A DNA stretch of 49,827 nucleotides from Nitrospirota bacterium. Its GTDB lineage: Bacteria; Nitrospirota; Thermodesulfovibrionia; Thermodesulfovibrionales; JdFR-88. The notes beneath the pieces are model-generated. The model was not told where the DNA came from. It worked only from the letters and a program-made list of their open reading frames with translations, and ran no database searches. Below are positions 32,556 through 41,064 of this stretch, piece after piece (position 1 is the first letter of the stretch; the number at the start of each line of letters is the position of its first letter). Position numbers and translations under genes: made by a program. The stretch spans positions 1 to 49,827 of the forward strand of contig JAJYJS010000003.1 in the NCBI GenBank assembly GCA_021789215.1. Direction: 5' to 3'.

Positions 32556-32592
32556 CCCCTCTCCGTCCGGGAGAGGGGGCGGGAGGTGAGGG
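32556..32592. repeat. Dispersed repeat, 'CCCCTCTCC...GGGAGAGGG' type
   Basis: The same C-rich/G-rich inverted repeat family as 17178-17221 (CCCCTCTCCGTCCGGGAGAG...GGTGAGGG), located between the regulator gene promoter and the end of nfo. Confidence 0.6.
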
Positions 32593-32617
32593 TTTTAATA
32601 ATAAGCGGAGGTTTTAA

Positions 32618-33469
32618 TCAAACGTTACGCATGAGAAGCGATGCGGCCTTCAGGTTCATCGGGTCGTCAGTCTCTTCCTTCTTCGGCGTCTCAAGCACCG
32701 CGGGCACGTCCCTGAAAAAAGGGTGCGAGAGGAACGTCCTCAGGCCCTCCGCGCCTATCCTTCCTTTGCCCAAGTGCTCGTGCCTGTCCAGCCCGGAGCC
32801 CAGCTCTCCTTTTGAGTCGTTCAGGTGTATGAGCTTTACCCGGCCCGGCCCCGGACTTTCCCTTATCTCCCGCTCCAACTCCTTTAACCCCCCCTTGCTC
32901 CTGATGTCGTAGCCCGATACAAAACCGTGGCAGGTATCGAAGCAGAGCCCCGCGGCCCCGGCCTGCCTTACAACCGCGCCCAGGTCCTTTACGGAGGAGG
33001 TCAGCTCGCCCCGGCTGCCGGCGGTATTTTCAAGCAGGAGGCCGGCCCTGAAATTCCCGGCCCTGAGCACGGCCCTGATGGACTCCGAGAGGATGGCCAT
33101 CTGATATTTGCCTTCCGGTGCCGCAGGGCCGCCCGCGGAGCCGGTGTGCATGACTACGTAATCCACGCCAAGCGCGTCCGCCCGCCTCATCTCCTCCCCG
33201 AGCATCCAGACGGATTTCTCCCGGACCTCGTCATTGCCGCTTATCAGGTTGATAAGGTAACAGGCATGGATGAACACGGGGGAGCGGCCGAAAATTTCCT
33301 TTCTCGTCTTTTTGAACAGGGCAGCTTCGGCCTCCGGGATGCCGGTCAGGTTCCAGCTCCGGGGGTTGTGGGAGAATATCTGCATGGTTGTGCAACCCAG
33401 GGCCCCGGCCCTGTGGAGGCTTTGCGGAAGCCCCCCGGCAATGGAGGTGTGCACGCCAAGCTTTCTCAT
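32618..33469 (-). CDS. nfo: Endonuclease IV (AP endonuclease)
   Basis: 283 aa, full length. Starts 'RKLGVHTSIAGGLPQSLHRA'. Zinc ligands are distributed over 'FIHACYLINL', 'VVMHTGS', 'LLLENTAG', 'LCFDTCHGFVSGYD', 'LIHLNDSKGELGSGLDRHEHLGKG' and 'VLETP' (landmarks quoted as short segments). It cleaves 5' of abasic sites in base excision repair. On the minus strand a TATAAT (plus 33482-33487) lies 12 nt before the ATG without a Shine-Dalgarno. Confidence 0.95.
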   Translation of the reverse strand: MRKLGVHTSIAGGLPQSLHRAGALGCTTMQIFSHNPRSWNLTGIPEAEAALFKKTRKEIFGRSPVFIHACYLINLISGNDEVREKSVWMLGEEMRRADALGVDYVVMHTGSAGGPAAPEGKYQMAILSESIRAVLRAGNFRAGLLLENTAGSRGELTSSVKDLGAVVRQAGAAGLCFDTCHGFVSGYDIRSKGGLKELEREIRESPGPGRVKLIHLNDSKGELGSGLDRHEHLGKGRIGAEGLRTFLSHPFFRDVPAVLETPKKEETDDPMNLKAASLLMRNV

Positions 33470-33525
33470 GATTATTATTGTATTATAAAGCTGAATTAAA
33501 CCCGTTTTTCCCAGAGAGGTGAACC

Positions 33526-34839
33526 ATGATGTATGCGGCAGCGGTTGCGGGAGGGGCCATACTGGGCGGCATTGCCGCCTGGCTCTATCTCGGCATGAGG
33601 CTCTCCGCCATTAACGCCAGAAACGGCGAGCTTGAAAGGCAGGCCGCCCAAAAGGCCGCCGAATGCGAACGGCTGAACGGAAAACTCCTCGATGAGGCAA
33701 GGGCCAGGACCGAGGCGGCCACCCGGCTTGAGCAGGCGGGCAAGAGCCTCGAGGAGGAGCGCAAGGGCACCGAGGCGTTAAAGGACGCCTTCAGCGCCCT
33801 CTCCCAGGCCGCGCTTAAAAGCAGTTCGGAAGACTTCCTGAGGCTGGCCAACGAAAACCTGGGCAGGATGGTCGAGGACACAAAGGGCAAGCTCAGCGAG
33901 CACCAGGCCGCGATGGGCGGGCTCTTAAAACCCCTCCAGGAATCCCTGAAAAAATTCGAGGAGCAGATACAGCAGATAGAGGTGAAGCGCAAGGCGGACT
34001 ATACCAATATCGAAAGCAATATAAAAACGCTTGAGACGGCAAGCAGGGAGCTTAGGAAAGAGACATTAAACCTCTCCACCGCACTGAGGAAACCGCACGT
34101 GCGGGGCAGGTGGCTGGAGGTCCAGCTTCGGCGCGTCGTGGAGATGGCCGGGATGCTTGAGCACTGCGACTTCGAGGAGCAGGTGGACCTTTCCACCGAG
34201 GGAGGCAGGCTCCGCCCCGACATGGAGGTGAAGCTGCCCGGCGGAAGGAGCATCGTGGTGGACGCGAAATGCTCGATGGAGGCGTTCATCGAGGCGCAGG
34301 GCGCGGCCACGGAAGAGGAAAGGAAGGCGGGGATGGAGCGGCACGCCCGCCACGTGCGCGAGCAGGTGGACAGGCTCGCCAACAAGAAGTACTGGGAGCA
34401 GTTCAGGACAAAGACGCCGGAGCTGGCCGTGCTCTTCATAAGCGAGAGCGCGCTTGCGGCGGCATTCGAGATAAACAGCACGCTCCTTGAGGACAGCCTG
34501 TCCAAAAAGGTGGTGATAGCCACGCCAACGACGCTTTTCGCCCTGCTGACGGCGGTCGCCTACGGATGGCGGCAGGAGGGGCTTGCCGAAAACGCCGAAA
34601 AGATAGGCAGGATGGGCAAGGAGCTGTTCGACCGCGTCGCAACCTTCTGCAAGAACTTTTCCAGCGTCGGGGCCAACCTGGACAGGAGCATCACCGCATA
34701 CAACGCGGCCGTGGGCTCGCTGGAGACCAGGGTGCTGCCATCGGTCAAGAAATTCAGGGAGCTTGGCGTGGCCGGAGGGGAAATGCAGGAGCCCGAGAAG
34801 ATAGAAAAGATGCACAGGCCGCTTACCCTTTACGAATAG
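33526..34839 (+). CDS. rmuC: RmuC-family DNA recombination protein
   Basis: 437 aa. An N-terminal TM helix (about 3-22), then a long coiled coil (about 30-175), then the RmuC nuclease-like domain (about 185-410) with 'LRKPHVRGRWLEVQLRRVVE', 'GRSIVVDAKCSMEAF' and 'YWEQFRTKTPELAVLFI' segments. It limits inversions at short repeats in E. coli. Two adjacent ATGs (33526, 33529) follow AGAGGTGA; the second has the better spacing. Confidence 0.92.
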   Translation: MMYAAAVAGGAILGGIAAWLYLGMRLSAINARNGELERQAAQKAAECERLNGKLLDEARARTEAATRLEQAGKSLEEERKGTEALKDAFSALSQAALKSSSEDFLRLANENLGRMVEDTKGKLSEHQAAMGGLLKPLQESLKKFEEQIQQIEVKRKADYTNIESNIKTLETASRELRKETLNLSTALRKPHVRGRWLEVQLRRVVEMAGMLEHCDFEEQVDLSTEGGRLRPDMEVKLPGGRSIVVDAKCSMEAFIEAQGAATEEERKAGMERHARHVREQVDRLANKKYWEQFRTKTPELAVLFISESALAAAFEINSTLLEDSLSKKVVIATPTTLFALLTAVAYGWRQEGLAENAEKIGRMGKELFDRVATFCKNFSSVGANLDRSITAYNAAVGSLETRVLPSVKKFRELGVAGGEMQEPEKIEKMHRPLTLYE

Positions 34840-34854
34840 GAGGCAGACAAAAAA

Positions 34855-35823
34855 GTGGACGTAAAAGAAAAGGCAAAAGAGATACGGAGGCTCTGGAGCG
34901 GGTACTGGCAGGCCAGGGCCATAATAACCGCAAACAACCTTGAGGTTTTCGAGCACCTGAAGGAGAAGCGGACCGCGGCGCAGGTGGCCCGCAAAACAAA
35001 GACCGACGCGCGGGCAACCGGAATCCTGCTGGACGCGCTTACCGGCATGGGGTTTCTTAAAAAGACAAAGGACCTGTACGTAAACACGAAGGACGCCAAT
35101 GTGTTCTTCATCCGCGGTCAGGAGTTCTATCAGGGCGACATCGTACGCCACGCGGACAGCCTCTGGAAGAGCTGGTCGCAGTTGGATGAGGTGGTGCGCT
35201 CCGGCAAACCGGCCAAAAAGGAGAGGAGCAGCGCGGGTTTCGAGTCCTTCATCCTGGGGATGCACAACCTGGCGAGGCTCAAGGCCGGGCCTGTCATCAA
35301 GGCCGTGGGGCTTAAAGGCGTAAAGAGCGCGCTCGACCTGGGGGGCGGCCCCGGCACCTATGCCCTTGAGATGGAGAGGCAGGGCGTGGCGGACGTGGCG
35401 CTCTTCGACATGCCGGACACCATTAAAATAGCCGGCAAACACCTCAGAAAGCTTGGCGCAAAGGGGATAAGGTTCATCAAAGGAGACTTTCACAGGGACG
35501 ATATCGGCGGCGGCTACGACCTGGTGCTCATGAGCAACATCCTGCATTCCAACTCGCCGGAGGACTGCCGGATGCTTTTGAAAAAAGCCGCGGCATCTCT
35601 GAATGCCGGGGGCCGGGCCGTCATACACGAGTTCTACCTTGGCGAAGACCATGCCACCCCCCTTTCCTCCGCGCTTTTTTCCATAAACATGCTCGTGAAC
35701 ACGCCGGGCGGAAGGTGCTATTCCTTCTCCGAATACAAGTCCTTCATGCGGGCCGCGGGCATCGGGAACGTGACCCAAAAAATCCTTGGCGACTCCATCA
35801 TAGTCGAAGGGCGGGCAAAATAA
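34855..35823 (+). CDS. SAM-dependent methyltransferase, O-methyltransferase family 2 type
   Basis: 322 aa. An N-terminal dimerisation/winged-helix domain (about 10-80, 'TAAQVARKTKTDARATGILLDAL') precedes a Rossmann methyltransferase with 'SALDLGGGPGTYALEM' (motif I), 'VALFDMPDTIKIA', and 'GGRAVIHEFYLG'. This layout belongs to acetylserotonin/hydroxyneurosporene-like O-methyltransferases; the substrate is unknown. GTG start with AGGAGG upstream at a long spacing (about 11 nt). Overlaps in frame-shifted fashion with the following DUF167 frame. Confidence 0.85.
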   Translation: MDVKEKAKEIRRLWSGYWQARAIITANNLEVFEHLKEKRTAAQVARKTKTDARATGILLDALTGMGFLKKTKDLYVNTKDANVFFIRGQEFYQGDIVRHADSLWKSWSQLDEVVRSGKPAKKERSSAGFESFILGMHNLARLKAGPVIKAVGLKGVKSALDLGGGPGTYALEMERQGVADVALFDMPDTIKIAGKHLRKLGAKGIRFIKGDFHRDDIGGGYDLVLMSNILHSNSPEDCRMLLKKAAASLNAGGRAVIHEFYLGEDHATPLSSALFSINMLVNTPGGRCYSFSEYKSFMRAAGIGNVTQKILGDSIIVEGRAK

Positions 35824-36131
35824 AAAAACCGCCTGATAAGCCCGGGCAGGCAATCGGCATCCCCTTCGCAAAGACGGGGCGGGGCATCACCTTCAGGGTG
35901 AAGGTGGAGCCCCGCTCTTCAAGAAGAAAGGTCATGGGCATTCACGAGGGCGCGCTCAAGGTGAAGCTCACATCTCCTCCGGTTGAGGGAAAGGCGAACG
36001 AGGAGCTTATAGAGTTCCTGGCGGATTTGCTCGGGGTGCGGAAATCGGACATAAAAATCCTCAGGGGAGGCTCGTCCAAACAGAAGACAGTGGAAGTCGC
36101 CGGGCTCAGGGAATTCCCGCCCATCGATTGA
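35715..36131 (+). CDS. DUF167 (YggU) family protein, start uncertain
   Basis: The conserved domain runs from 'GITFRVKVEPRSSRRKVMGI' to the end 'GREFPPID'-like tail and matches DUF167/YggU (about 75 residues, beta-alpha fold, function unknown). The frame is open from GTG 35715, but its first 36 codons overlap the methyltransferase and look non-coding. Homology would place the start near 35850, where there is no ATG, GTG or TTG. The next GTG (35898) would cut the first strand. Either a rare start (for example an ATC or ATA) or the long overlap is used. Confidence 0.6.
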   Translation: MLFLLRIQVLHAGRGHRERDPKNPWRLHHSRRAGKIKKPPDKPGQAIGIPFAKTGRGITFRVKVEPRSSRRKVMGIHEGALKVKLTSPPVEGKANEELIEFLADLLGVRKSDIKILRGGSSKQKTVEVAGLREFPPID

Positions 36132-36187
36132 TTTTTTCAAATGGTGCAACTAGAATAACAAGTAGTACCTTTAAAAAGGTGAAACAA

Positions 36188-36445
36188 ATGGAATATCTTC
36201 TGAAAGTATCACCCAAGGGACAGGTCATACTGCCGAAGAAGCTGAGAGACTCCCTCAAGGTCGGGGAGCTGGTGTCCATAGAGGTAAAGGACGGCACCGG
36301 CATAGTAAAAAAGGCCGAGCTGTCCTCCGGACAGCTTGCCGGCTGCTTTAAAAAGTACGCGGACAGGAAGAAAACATCCGTGGAAAAGGCCATAGAAAAG
36401 GCCAAAGAGGCCGTTGCCCGTGAAACTGCCGGAAAAGCTCGTTGA
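36188..36445 (+). CDS. AbrB/MazE-like antitoxin
   Basis: 85 aa from ATG 36188, preceded by AAAGGTGA. Residues 1-45 form a swapped-hairpin AbrB domain ('LLKVSPKGQVILPKKLRDSL'). The C-terminal helix is highly charged (Lys/Glu), suited to wrap the toxin. The stop lies inside the toxin gene (26-bp overlap), the usual antitoxin-first order. It probably represses its own promoter. Confidence 0.85.
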   Translation: MEYLLKVSPKGQVILPKKLRDSLKVGELVSIEVKDGTGIVKKAELSSGQLAGCFKKYADRKKTSVEKAIEKAKEAVARETAGKAR

Positions 36446-36833
36446 CGCAAACGTCATCCTAAGGTTTTTCCTTGAGGATGACGAAGAGCAGCTCAAAAAG
36501 ACAAGGCTTTTTTTCCAAAGGGTAGAGCTTGCAAAAGAAGAGGCGTTGATCACGGACATAATCTTCGCGGAGGTGGTGTGGGTATTGCACAAGGTATATG
36601 ATATACCCCGCCCCGAAATAGCGGAGAAGTTCTCCAGGCTGATAAATTATAAAGGGATAAAGACGGTCTTCCGCAAAGAGCTGTATGCCGAAAGCCTGGG
36701 GCTGTATGCAAAGCACCCGGTTGATATCCAGGACATACTCCTCTCCACTCTTGCAAGGGACCAGGATTGCACGGTCGTGACGTTTGACAAGGGCGATTTC
36801 AGAAGGTTGCAGTGCAGGCACACTGAACCGTAG
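36420..36833 (+). CDS. PIN-domain ribonuclease toxin (VapC-like)
   Basis: 137 aa from GTG 36420 (a TTG at 36414 is also possible). PIN motifs: Asp in 'KLVDANVILRFF', Glu in 'DIIFAEVVWVLH', Asp in 'PVDIQDILLSTLA', and the C-terminal 'CTVVTFDKGDFRRL'. Such toxins cut tRNA or rRNA until the antitoxin binds. Overlaps the AbrB-type antitoxin gene. Convergent with pilT; the stops are one base apart. Confidence 0.88.
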   Translation: MKLPEKLVDANVILRFFLEDDEEQLKKTRLFFQRVELAKEEALITDIIFAEVVWVLHKVYDIPRPEIAEKFSRLINYKGIKTVFRKELYAESLGLYAKHPVDIQDILLSTLARDQDCTVVTFDKGDFRRLQCRHTEP

Positions 36834-36834
36834 G

Positions 36835-37914
36835 CTACAGCGCCCCTACGAGCTTCCCCTTGTCCATGAACCGCTCGAACGTCTTCTTGTCGTTTGCCTT
36901 CGTGTAGGCCTCATCGGGGGAGATGTTTTTCTGCATTAGGAAGTCCATTATCGCCTGGTCGAGAAGCTGCATCCCTTCGCCCTTGCCCGTCTGGATGACC
37001 GAGGCGATCTGGAAGGTCTTGCCCTCCCTTATGAGGTTGGAGACGGCGTTGTTGACGAACAGTATCTCCAGGGCGGCAAGGCGTCCGGGTTTGTCCAAGC
37101 GCTTGAGCAGCTGCTGGGCGACCACGCCCTTGAGCGACTCCGAGAGCATCGTGCGTATCTGGGCCTGCTGTCCCACCGGGAAGACGTCTATTATCCTGTC
37201 CACGGTCTTGGCCGCGGAGCTTGTGTGCAGGGTGCCGAAAACAAGGTGGCCCGTCTCGGCCGCCGTTATCGCAAGTTCTATCGTGGTGAGGTCGCGCATC
37301 TCGCCCACGAGGATGATGTCGGGGTCCTCTCTGAGGGCGGCCTTCAGGGCGGAGGCGAAGGAGTCCGTATGGTTGCCCGCCTCCCTCTGGTTTATGAGGC
37401 AGCTCTTGTTCTCGTGGACAAACTCTATGGGGTCCTCGACGGTAAGGATGTGGTCCTTCCTCGTGCGGTTGACGTAATCTATGAGCGCGGCAAGCGTGGT
37501 TGACTTGCCGCTTCCGGTGGGGCCCGTCACCAGCACCAGCCCCCTGCTGAGCTTTGCGAGCTTCAGTATCTGGGCGGGAAGCCCAAGCTCCTCAACCGAG
37601 AGTATCTTTGTGGGTATTACCCTGAAGACCGCTCCAAGCCCCCTTTTCTGGACGAAGTAATTGGCCCTGAACCTGGCTGCCCCCGGTATCTCGTAAGCGA
37701 AATCCAGGTCCTTTTTCTCCCTGTAATGGGCCTTCTGCTTCTCGTCCAGTATCTCCAGGAGCAGCGCCTCCATTATCTCGTTGGTCAGGACGTTGTAGTT
37801 TATCTCCTCAAGCTCGCCGTGTTTTCTTATCCGGGGCCTCGAGCCCACGCTCAGGTGCAGGTCGCTGGCGCCCTGCTCCAGCATGTATTTAAAGAAGCTG
37901 TCTATCTTTGCCAT
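36835..37914 (-). CDS. pilT: PilT, type IV pilus retraction ATPase
   Basis: 359 aa, normal length. Walker A 'GPTGSGKSTTLAAL' (about 132-145), Asp box 'ILTVEDPIEFVH', Walker B region 'REDPDIILVGEMRD', His box 'HLVFGTLHTSSAAKT' and the PilT-specific 'AVSNLIREGK' (AIRNLIRE motif) are all present. It powers pilus retraction and twitching. It follows a MshEN-domain gene by 24 bp on the same strand and is probably co-transcribed with it. No pilB or pilC is in the window. Confidence 0.96.
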   Translation of the reverse strand: MAKIDSFFKYMLEQGASDLHLSVGSRPRIRKHGELEEINYNVLTNEIMEALLLEILDEKQKAHYREKKDLDFAYEIPGAARFRANYFVQKRGLGAVFRVIPTKILSVEELGLPAQILKLAKLSRGLVLVTGPTGSGKSTTLAALIDYVNRTRKDHILTVEDPIEFVHENKSCLINQREAGNHTDSFASALKAALREDPDIILVGEMRDLTTIELAITAAETGHLVFGTLHTSSAAKTVDRIIDVFPVGQQAQIRTMLSESLKGVVAQQLLKRLDKPGRLAALEILFVNNAVSNLIREGKTFQIASVIQTGKGEGMQLLDQAIMDFLMQKNISPDEAYTKANDKKTFERFMDKGKLVGAL

Positions 37915-37938
37915 GGTTTTTTTTCAGGCGCTCCCAAG

Positions 37939-39027
37939 CTATTTATTTTTGTTTTTTATCTTATCCAGATCAGCGGAGGAATAAAAACCCTCCATCCTCT
38001 CGAACTCGTAGCCAAGCATCCCGCATCCGCCGCATCCGGCCCCGCCGCAGGCGGCGCAGACCGACGGCACGGATGCGCTCACATAATAATTGGCAAACCC
38101 CGGCGGCACGGTATCGGGGGTGTAGACCACCCTCCCGCAGCCGGCGCACTGCCTCTTCACGGCTATATAGGGGTATCCCGGGACAGGTCCTCCGGAATGG
38201 AACACGTCCTGCGCCCCCCATGCGCTGGCGTCCGTAAAGACGACCCCGCCAGGCCTGTACAGCCCGTAGCTGCCCGCCACAAGCGGAAAATTCGGCTCCA
38301 TCGGGCCGCCGCCAGAAAGGGGATAGACCGCAAGGAAGGTCTTTTCGCGGCCGTTCAGGCGCTCCTCGTAAAGAAAGGGCACTTCCAGCGCGTCAAAGGC
38401 CTTGAAGACGTCCTCTTTTTTCAACGCCCCCTCGACCGAGGCAAAAAGCTCCTTCAGGACGCCCAGGCCGTAAAGGTTCACATCGAAGCGGTCTTCCCTC
38501 AGTATGAAGTCCAACCTGTAGAAAGAAGTGCCCTCCAGGCCCGGCAAAAGGGATTCGAGCCAGGAGACAAGCTGCGGAGCGCCCCTGTCGCCGGAGAAAA
38601 ACCTGCTCAGTATGTCCTCTATCTGCCTGCCGCTTCCCGCGGAGAGTTTTACCTCTTTCCGGAGCCTGCTTTTGATGTGTTCGAATGCCGGGCTGTTGAA
38701 CGGGTCGTCCGTGACTATGGCCACCTCGCCGTCGGTTTCCAGCACTGGCAGGATCCTGTTTTCAAGCAGGAAGTCCCTCGGGAATTTTTTTATCAGCTCC
38801 GGGTCTATTCCGGCATCGTCGATGATTACGAAGGGGATGTCGAGCTGCTTGCTCAGTATCCACTCTATGTCCTCCATCTTTATCTTGCCCAGCCTGACGA
38901 GGGTTTCGCCCAACCTGAGGCCCGTCTCCTTCTGGGACGTGAGGCCCTCCTCCAGGTCTGCCTCGCTTATAAGGCCGTATTCCACAAGCAGCCTGCCTAT
39001 GCTCTTTTTTCTGGTCTCCATGGCCAC
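37939..39027 (-). CDS. MshEN-domain (c-di-GMP) protein resembling PilB/GspE without the ATPase core
   Basis: 362 aa. Residues about 8-140 match the GspE/MshE N-terminal domain: 'RLLVEYGLISEADLEEGL' and 'RLGETLVRLGKIKMEDIEWI', the RLGxxL(V)xxG form that binds c-di-GMP in MshE. The C-terminus 'CAGCGRVV' and 'CAACGGAGCGGCGMLGYEF' recalls the tetracysteine zinc segment of GspE/PilB. Between them there is no Walker A, Asp box, Walker B or His box. A non-motor protein is implied, perhaps a c-di-GMP-responsive partner of PilT. GTG start with AAAGG at 5 nt; ATG two codons on is an alternative. Confidence 0.8.
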   Translation of the reverse strand: MAMETRKKSIGRLLVEYGLISEADLEEGLTSQKETGLRLGETLVRLGKIKMEDIEWILSKQLDIPFVIIDDAGIDPELIKKFPRDFLLENRILPVLETDGEVAIVTDDPFNSPAFEHIKSRLRKEVKLSAGSGRQIEDILSRFFSGDRGAPQLVSWLESLLPGLEGTSFYRLDFILREDRFDVNLYGLGVLKELFASVEGALKKEDVFKAFDALEVPFLYEERLNGREKTFLAVYPLSGGGPMEPNFPLVAGSYGLYRPGGVVFTDASAWGAQDVFHSGGPVPGYPYIAVKRQCAGCGRVVYTPDTVPPGFANYYVSASVPSVCAACGGAGCGGCGMLGYEFERMEGFYSSADLDKIKNKNK

Positions 39028-39183
39028 AAAAACCTTTCCGGGAAAATAAAAAATATTTTCTCTTTCGAGCAGAAGAATTCTTTCTCTTATATAAAATCGG
39101 ACAGAAGCGGGATTTTCTTAAGTTTTTGGATGGGAAAACGGGCGGAGAAAGGCGCCGGTTGCCAGGGCCAAACGGCTAAACGC

Positions 39184-39216
39184 ACAAAAACGAAGGGGAG
39201 CGTTTTACCGCTCCCC
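39184..39216 (-). terminator. Intrinsic terminator after the small membrane-protein genes
   Basis: On the minus strand, GGGGAGCG-GTAAAA-CGCTCCCC (39216-39195) is followed by TTCGTTTTTG, 28 bp after the stop of the 104-aa protein gene. It separates that pair from the promoter of the MshEN-pilT operon. Confidence 0.8.
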
Positions 39217-39243
39217 TCTCCCCCTCCCGGCACTAAAGGCATC

Positions 39244-39558
39244 TTAGCGCGATTCGGCCTCCTGTTCAACAGCTTTTTTCGCGGTCAGCGCCTCTGTGGC
39301 GTAACCCAGGAGCGTGCCGGCAACCGCGCCAAGCACTATGCTTACGGACGCCGTGCAGAAAAGTCCCAGCACGGTGCCCATGACCACTACCATCCTCACC
39401 AGGATATTTGCCTCGACGGGGCCGCCCATGAGGTGATTAAGCACCACCAGGGACCCGTAGCTGCCGAAGTAGAACCCCGGCACGAGACCGAAGACCAGGA
39501 AGACCACCACTCCGAAAGCCGCCCCTATCTTTCTTCCTATCCTTGCTGACTGGTTCAT
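39244..39558 (-). CDS. Small membrane protein, paralogue A
   Basis: 104 aa, function not recognised. Three hydrophobic stretches are visible (about 12-35, 52-75, 72-92), with a 'FGLVPGFYFGSYG' segment and a charged C-terminus 'KKAVEQEAESR'. It shares layout and several motifs (FGLxPG, GxPV, LxR, LLGxAxEAxxA) with the gene 57 bp upstream. A terminator follows. Probably an inner-membrane protein; no family can be named. Confidence 0.7.
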   Translation of the reverse strand: MNQSARIGRKIGAAFGVVVFLVFGLVPGFYFGSYGSLVVLNHLMGGPVEANILVRMVVVMGTVLGLFCTASVSIVLGAVAGTLLGYATEALTAKKAVEQEAESR

Positions 39559-39615
39559 CTGTCTTCCTCCTTTTATTTATTTGATTTTCCAGTTTTTTCT
39601 TTTTTATTTATATGC

Positions 39616-39936
39616 TTACGCCCCGGTCTCTTCCTTTTCCGCCTCTGCCTTCGGGGCCGCGACGGCCTCTATGGCCGTGCCAAGGAGCCAGCCTATGAAG
39701 CTGCCTCCAACCACGAAGATAATGCCCGACACCATGACCCCGACAAGCATCGAGGCAGCAACGATTATCCTTGGCAACAGGTCGGAGGTCACAGGATATC
39801 CGAAGATGGAGCCTGCTATGTTAAGCCCCATCACGCCGCCAAGGAACGACCCCGGCAGAAGCCCGAATACCGCAAACCCTACTATTCCGGCCCCGGCCCC
39901 TATCAGCATCAGCTTTTTCGATATCCTTGTTCTCAT
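39616..39936 (-). CDS. Small membrane protein, paralogue B
   Basis: 106 aa, function not recognised. Glycine-rich hydrophobic segments (about 9-30, 40-80) and 'FGLLPGSFLGG' align with 'FGLVPGFYFGS' of the downstream gene. The C-terminus is acidic/Ala-rich ('APKAEAEKEETGA'). It forms a tandem duplicate pair with its neighbour. A Shine-Dalgarno (GGAGGGAAAG on the minus strand) precedes the ATG. Confidence 0.7.
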   Translation of the reverse strand: MRTRISKKLMLIGAGAGIVGFAVFGLLPGSFLGGVMGLNIAGSIFGYPVTSDLLPRIIVAASMLVGVMVSGIIFVVGGSFIGWLLGTAIEAVAAPKAEAEKEETGA

Positions 39937-40072
39937 TTTCTTTCCCTCCTTTTTCTTTTTTTCTTACGCCTTATCTTATGCACACCGCGTGCCAAATGGA
40001 ACCCATTGAAAAATAAGGATTTATGTCCAAGATTTTTTTGCAATCCTGCAAAAGGGTTTCATAACTGCAAAT

Positions 40073-40102
40073 TTGACTTTAGCCCGCGCCGGGACTGATA
40101 AT
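40073..40102 (+). promoter_or_regulatory. Promoter placing transcription start at the ATG of the radical SAM gene
   Basis: TTGACT (40073-40078), an 18-bp spacer and GATAAT (40097-40102) are followed after 5 nt by ATG 40108. There is no Shine-Dalgarno. The message should be leaderless. Confidence 0.6.
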
Positions 40103-40107
40103 TATTC

Positions 40108-41064
40108 ATGAGGCGCTACAACTCCTTCAGTTCCTTCGCGCGGGATCATTGGGACGGCAGGAGGCTGCAAAAGGTAAACATAGACGCGGGGTTCACCTGT
40201 CCCAACCGCGACGGCACGCTTGGGCATGGGGGGTGCATCTACTGCAACAACGACAGCTTCCGCCCCTCCTCCTGCAAGCCCACGCTTTCGATAACGGAGC
40301 AGGTTGAAAACGGCATAAATTACCTGAAAAAACGCTACAAGGCGGAGCTGTTCCTGGCATATTTCCAGCCGTTTACAAACACTTACGCCCCGGTGGACGT
40401 GCTGGAGCGGAGCTACCGGGAGGCCCTGAAAAACCCGGCCGTAATGGGGCTTGCCATAGGCACAAGGCCCGACTGCGTCGATGAGGAAAAGATCGCCCTC
40501 CTGGAGGAGATTGCGAGGACGCATTTCGTGCTGGTGGAGTACGGGCTCCAGTCCGTATATGAAAAGTCCCTGGACTTCATCGAGCGCGGGCACGGGCTCC
40601 GCACCTTCCTGGACGCGGTGGAGCTTACAAAAGGAAGGGGGATACACATCGGGGCGCATATCATAGCGGGGTTCCCGACCGAAACGGCCGGGGAAACCCT
40701 CGCAATGGCCGGCAGCGTCTCCGCGATGGACATCGGCTTCCTCAAGCTGCACCAGCTGCAGATAGTGAAGGACACGAGGCTGGCCGCTTATTACGCGGAG
40801 CACCCGTTCAAGGTGTTCAGTTACGGGGAATACGTGGACTTCGCCGTTTCCTTCCTTGAGCGCCTGCGCGGAGACATCGTAATCCAGAGGCTGTTTGCGA
40901 CCTGCCCCGACGATATCCTGATAGCCCCGCAATGGGGGGCCGACCGTTACAGGATACTCAGGGACATAGAAAACAGGCTTGCGGAAAGGGACACCTTCCA
41001 GGGCAGCAAATGCAGCGCGCTCCCCGGACAGACAGCGCAGGGCCGCTTTAAAGCAGCTTCTTAG
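40108..41064 (+). CDS. TIGR01212-family radical SAM protein (YhcC-like)
   Basis: 318 aa. The cluster motif lies in 'CPNRDGTLGHGGCIYC' (Cys ligands at both ends), with the family's 'FQPFTNTYAP', 'GTRPDCVDEEK' and 'EYGLQSVYEKSLDFIERGH' (quoted in part). A C-terminal 'PQWGADRY' region completes YhcC-type length. The reaction is unknown. The last 17 bp overlap the 3' end of the convergent cbiO-like gene. Confidence 0.92.
   Translation: MRRYNSFSSFARDHWDGRRLQKVNIDAGFTCPNRDGTLGHGGCIYCNNDSFRPSSCKPTLSITEQVENGINYLKKRYKAELFLAYFQPFTNTYAPVDVLERSYREALKNPAVMGLAIGTRPDCVDEEKIALLEEIARTHFVLVEYGLQSVYEKSLDFIERGHGLRTFLDAVELTKGRGIHIGAHIIAGFPTETAGETLAMAGSVSAMDIGFLKLHQLQIVKDTRLAAYYAEHPFKVFSYGEYVDFAVSFLERLRGDIVIQRLFATCPDDILIAPQWGADRYRILRDIENRLAERDTFQGSKCSALPGQTAQGRFKAAS

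Noticed and set aside
34066-35871. Long minus-strand open frame opposite rmuC and the methyltransferase gene
   Set aside because: Both plus-strand genes have conserved domains and start signals; the antisense product has none.
37726-39549. Long plus-strand open frame opposite pilT and the MshEN-domain gene
   Set aside because: Shadow frame across two well-supported genes and an intergenic terminator.
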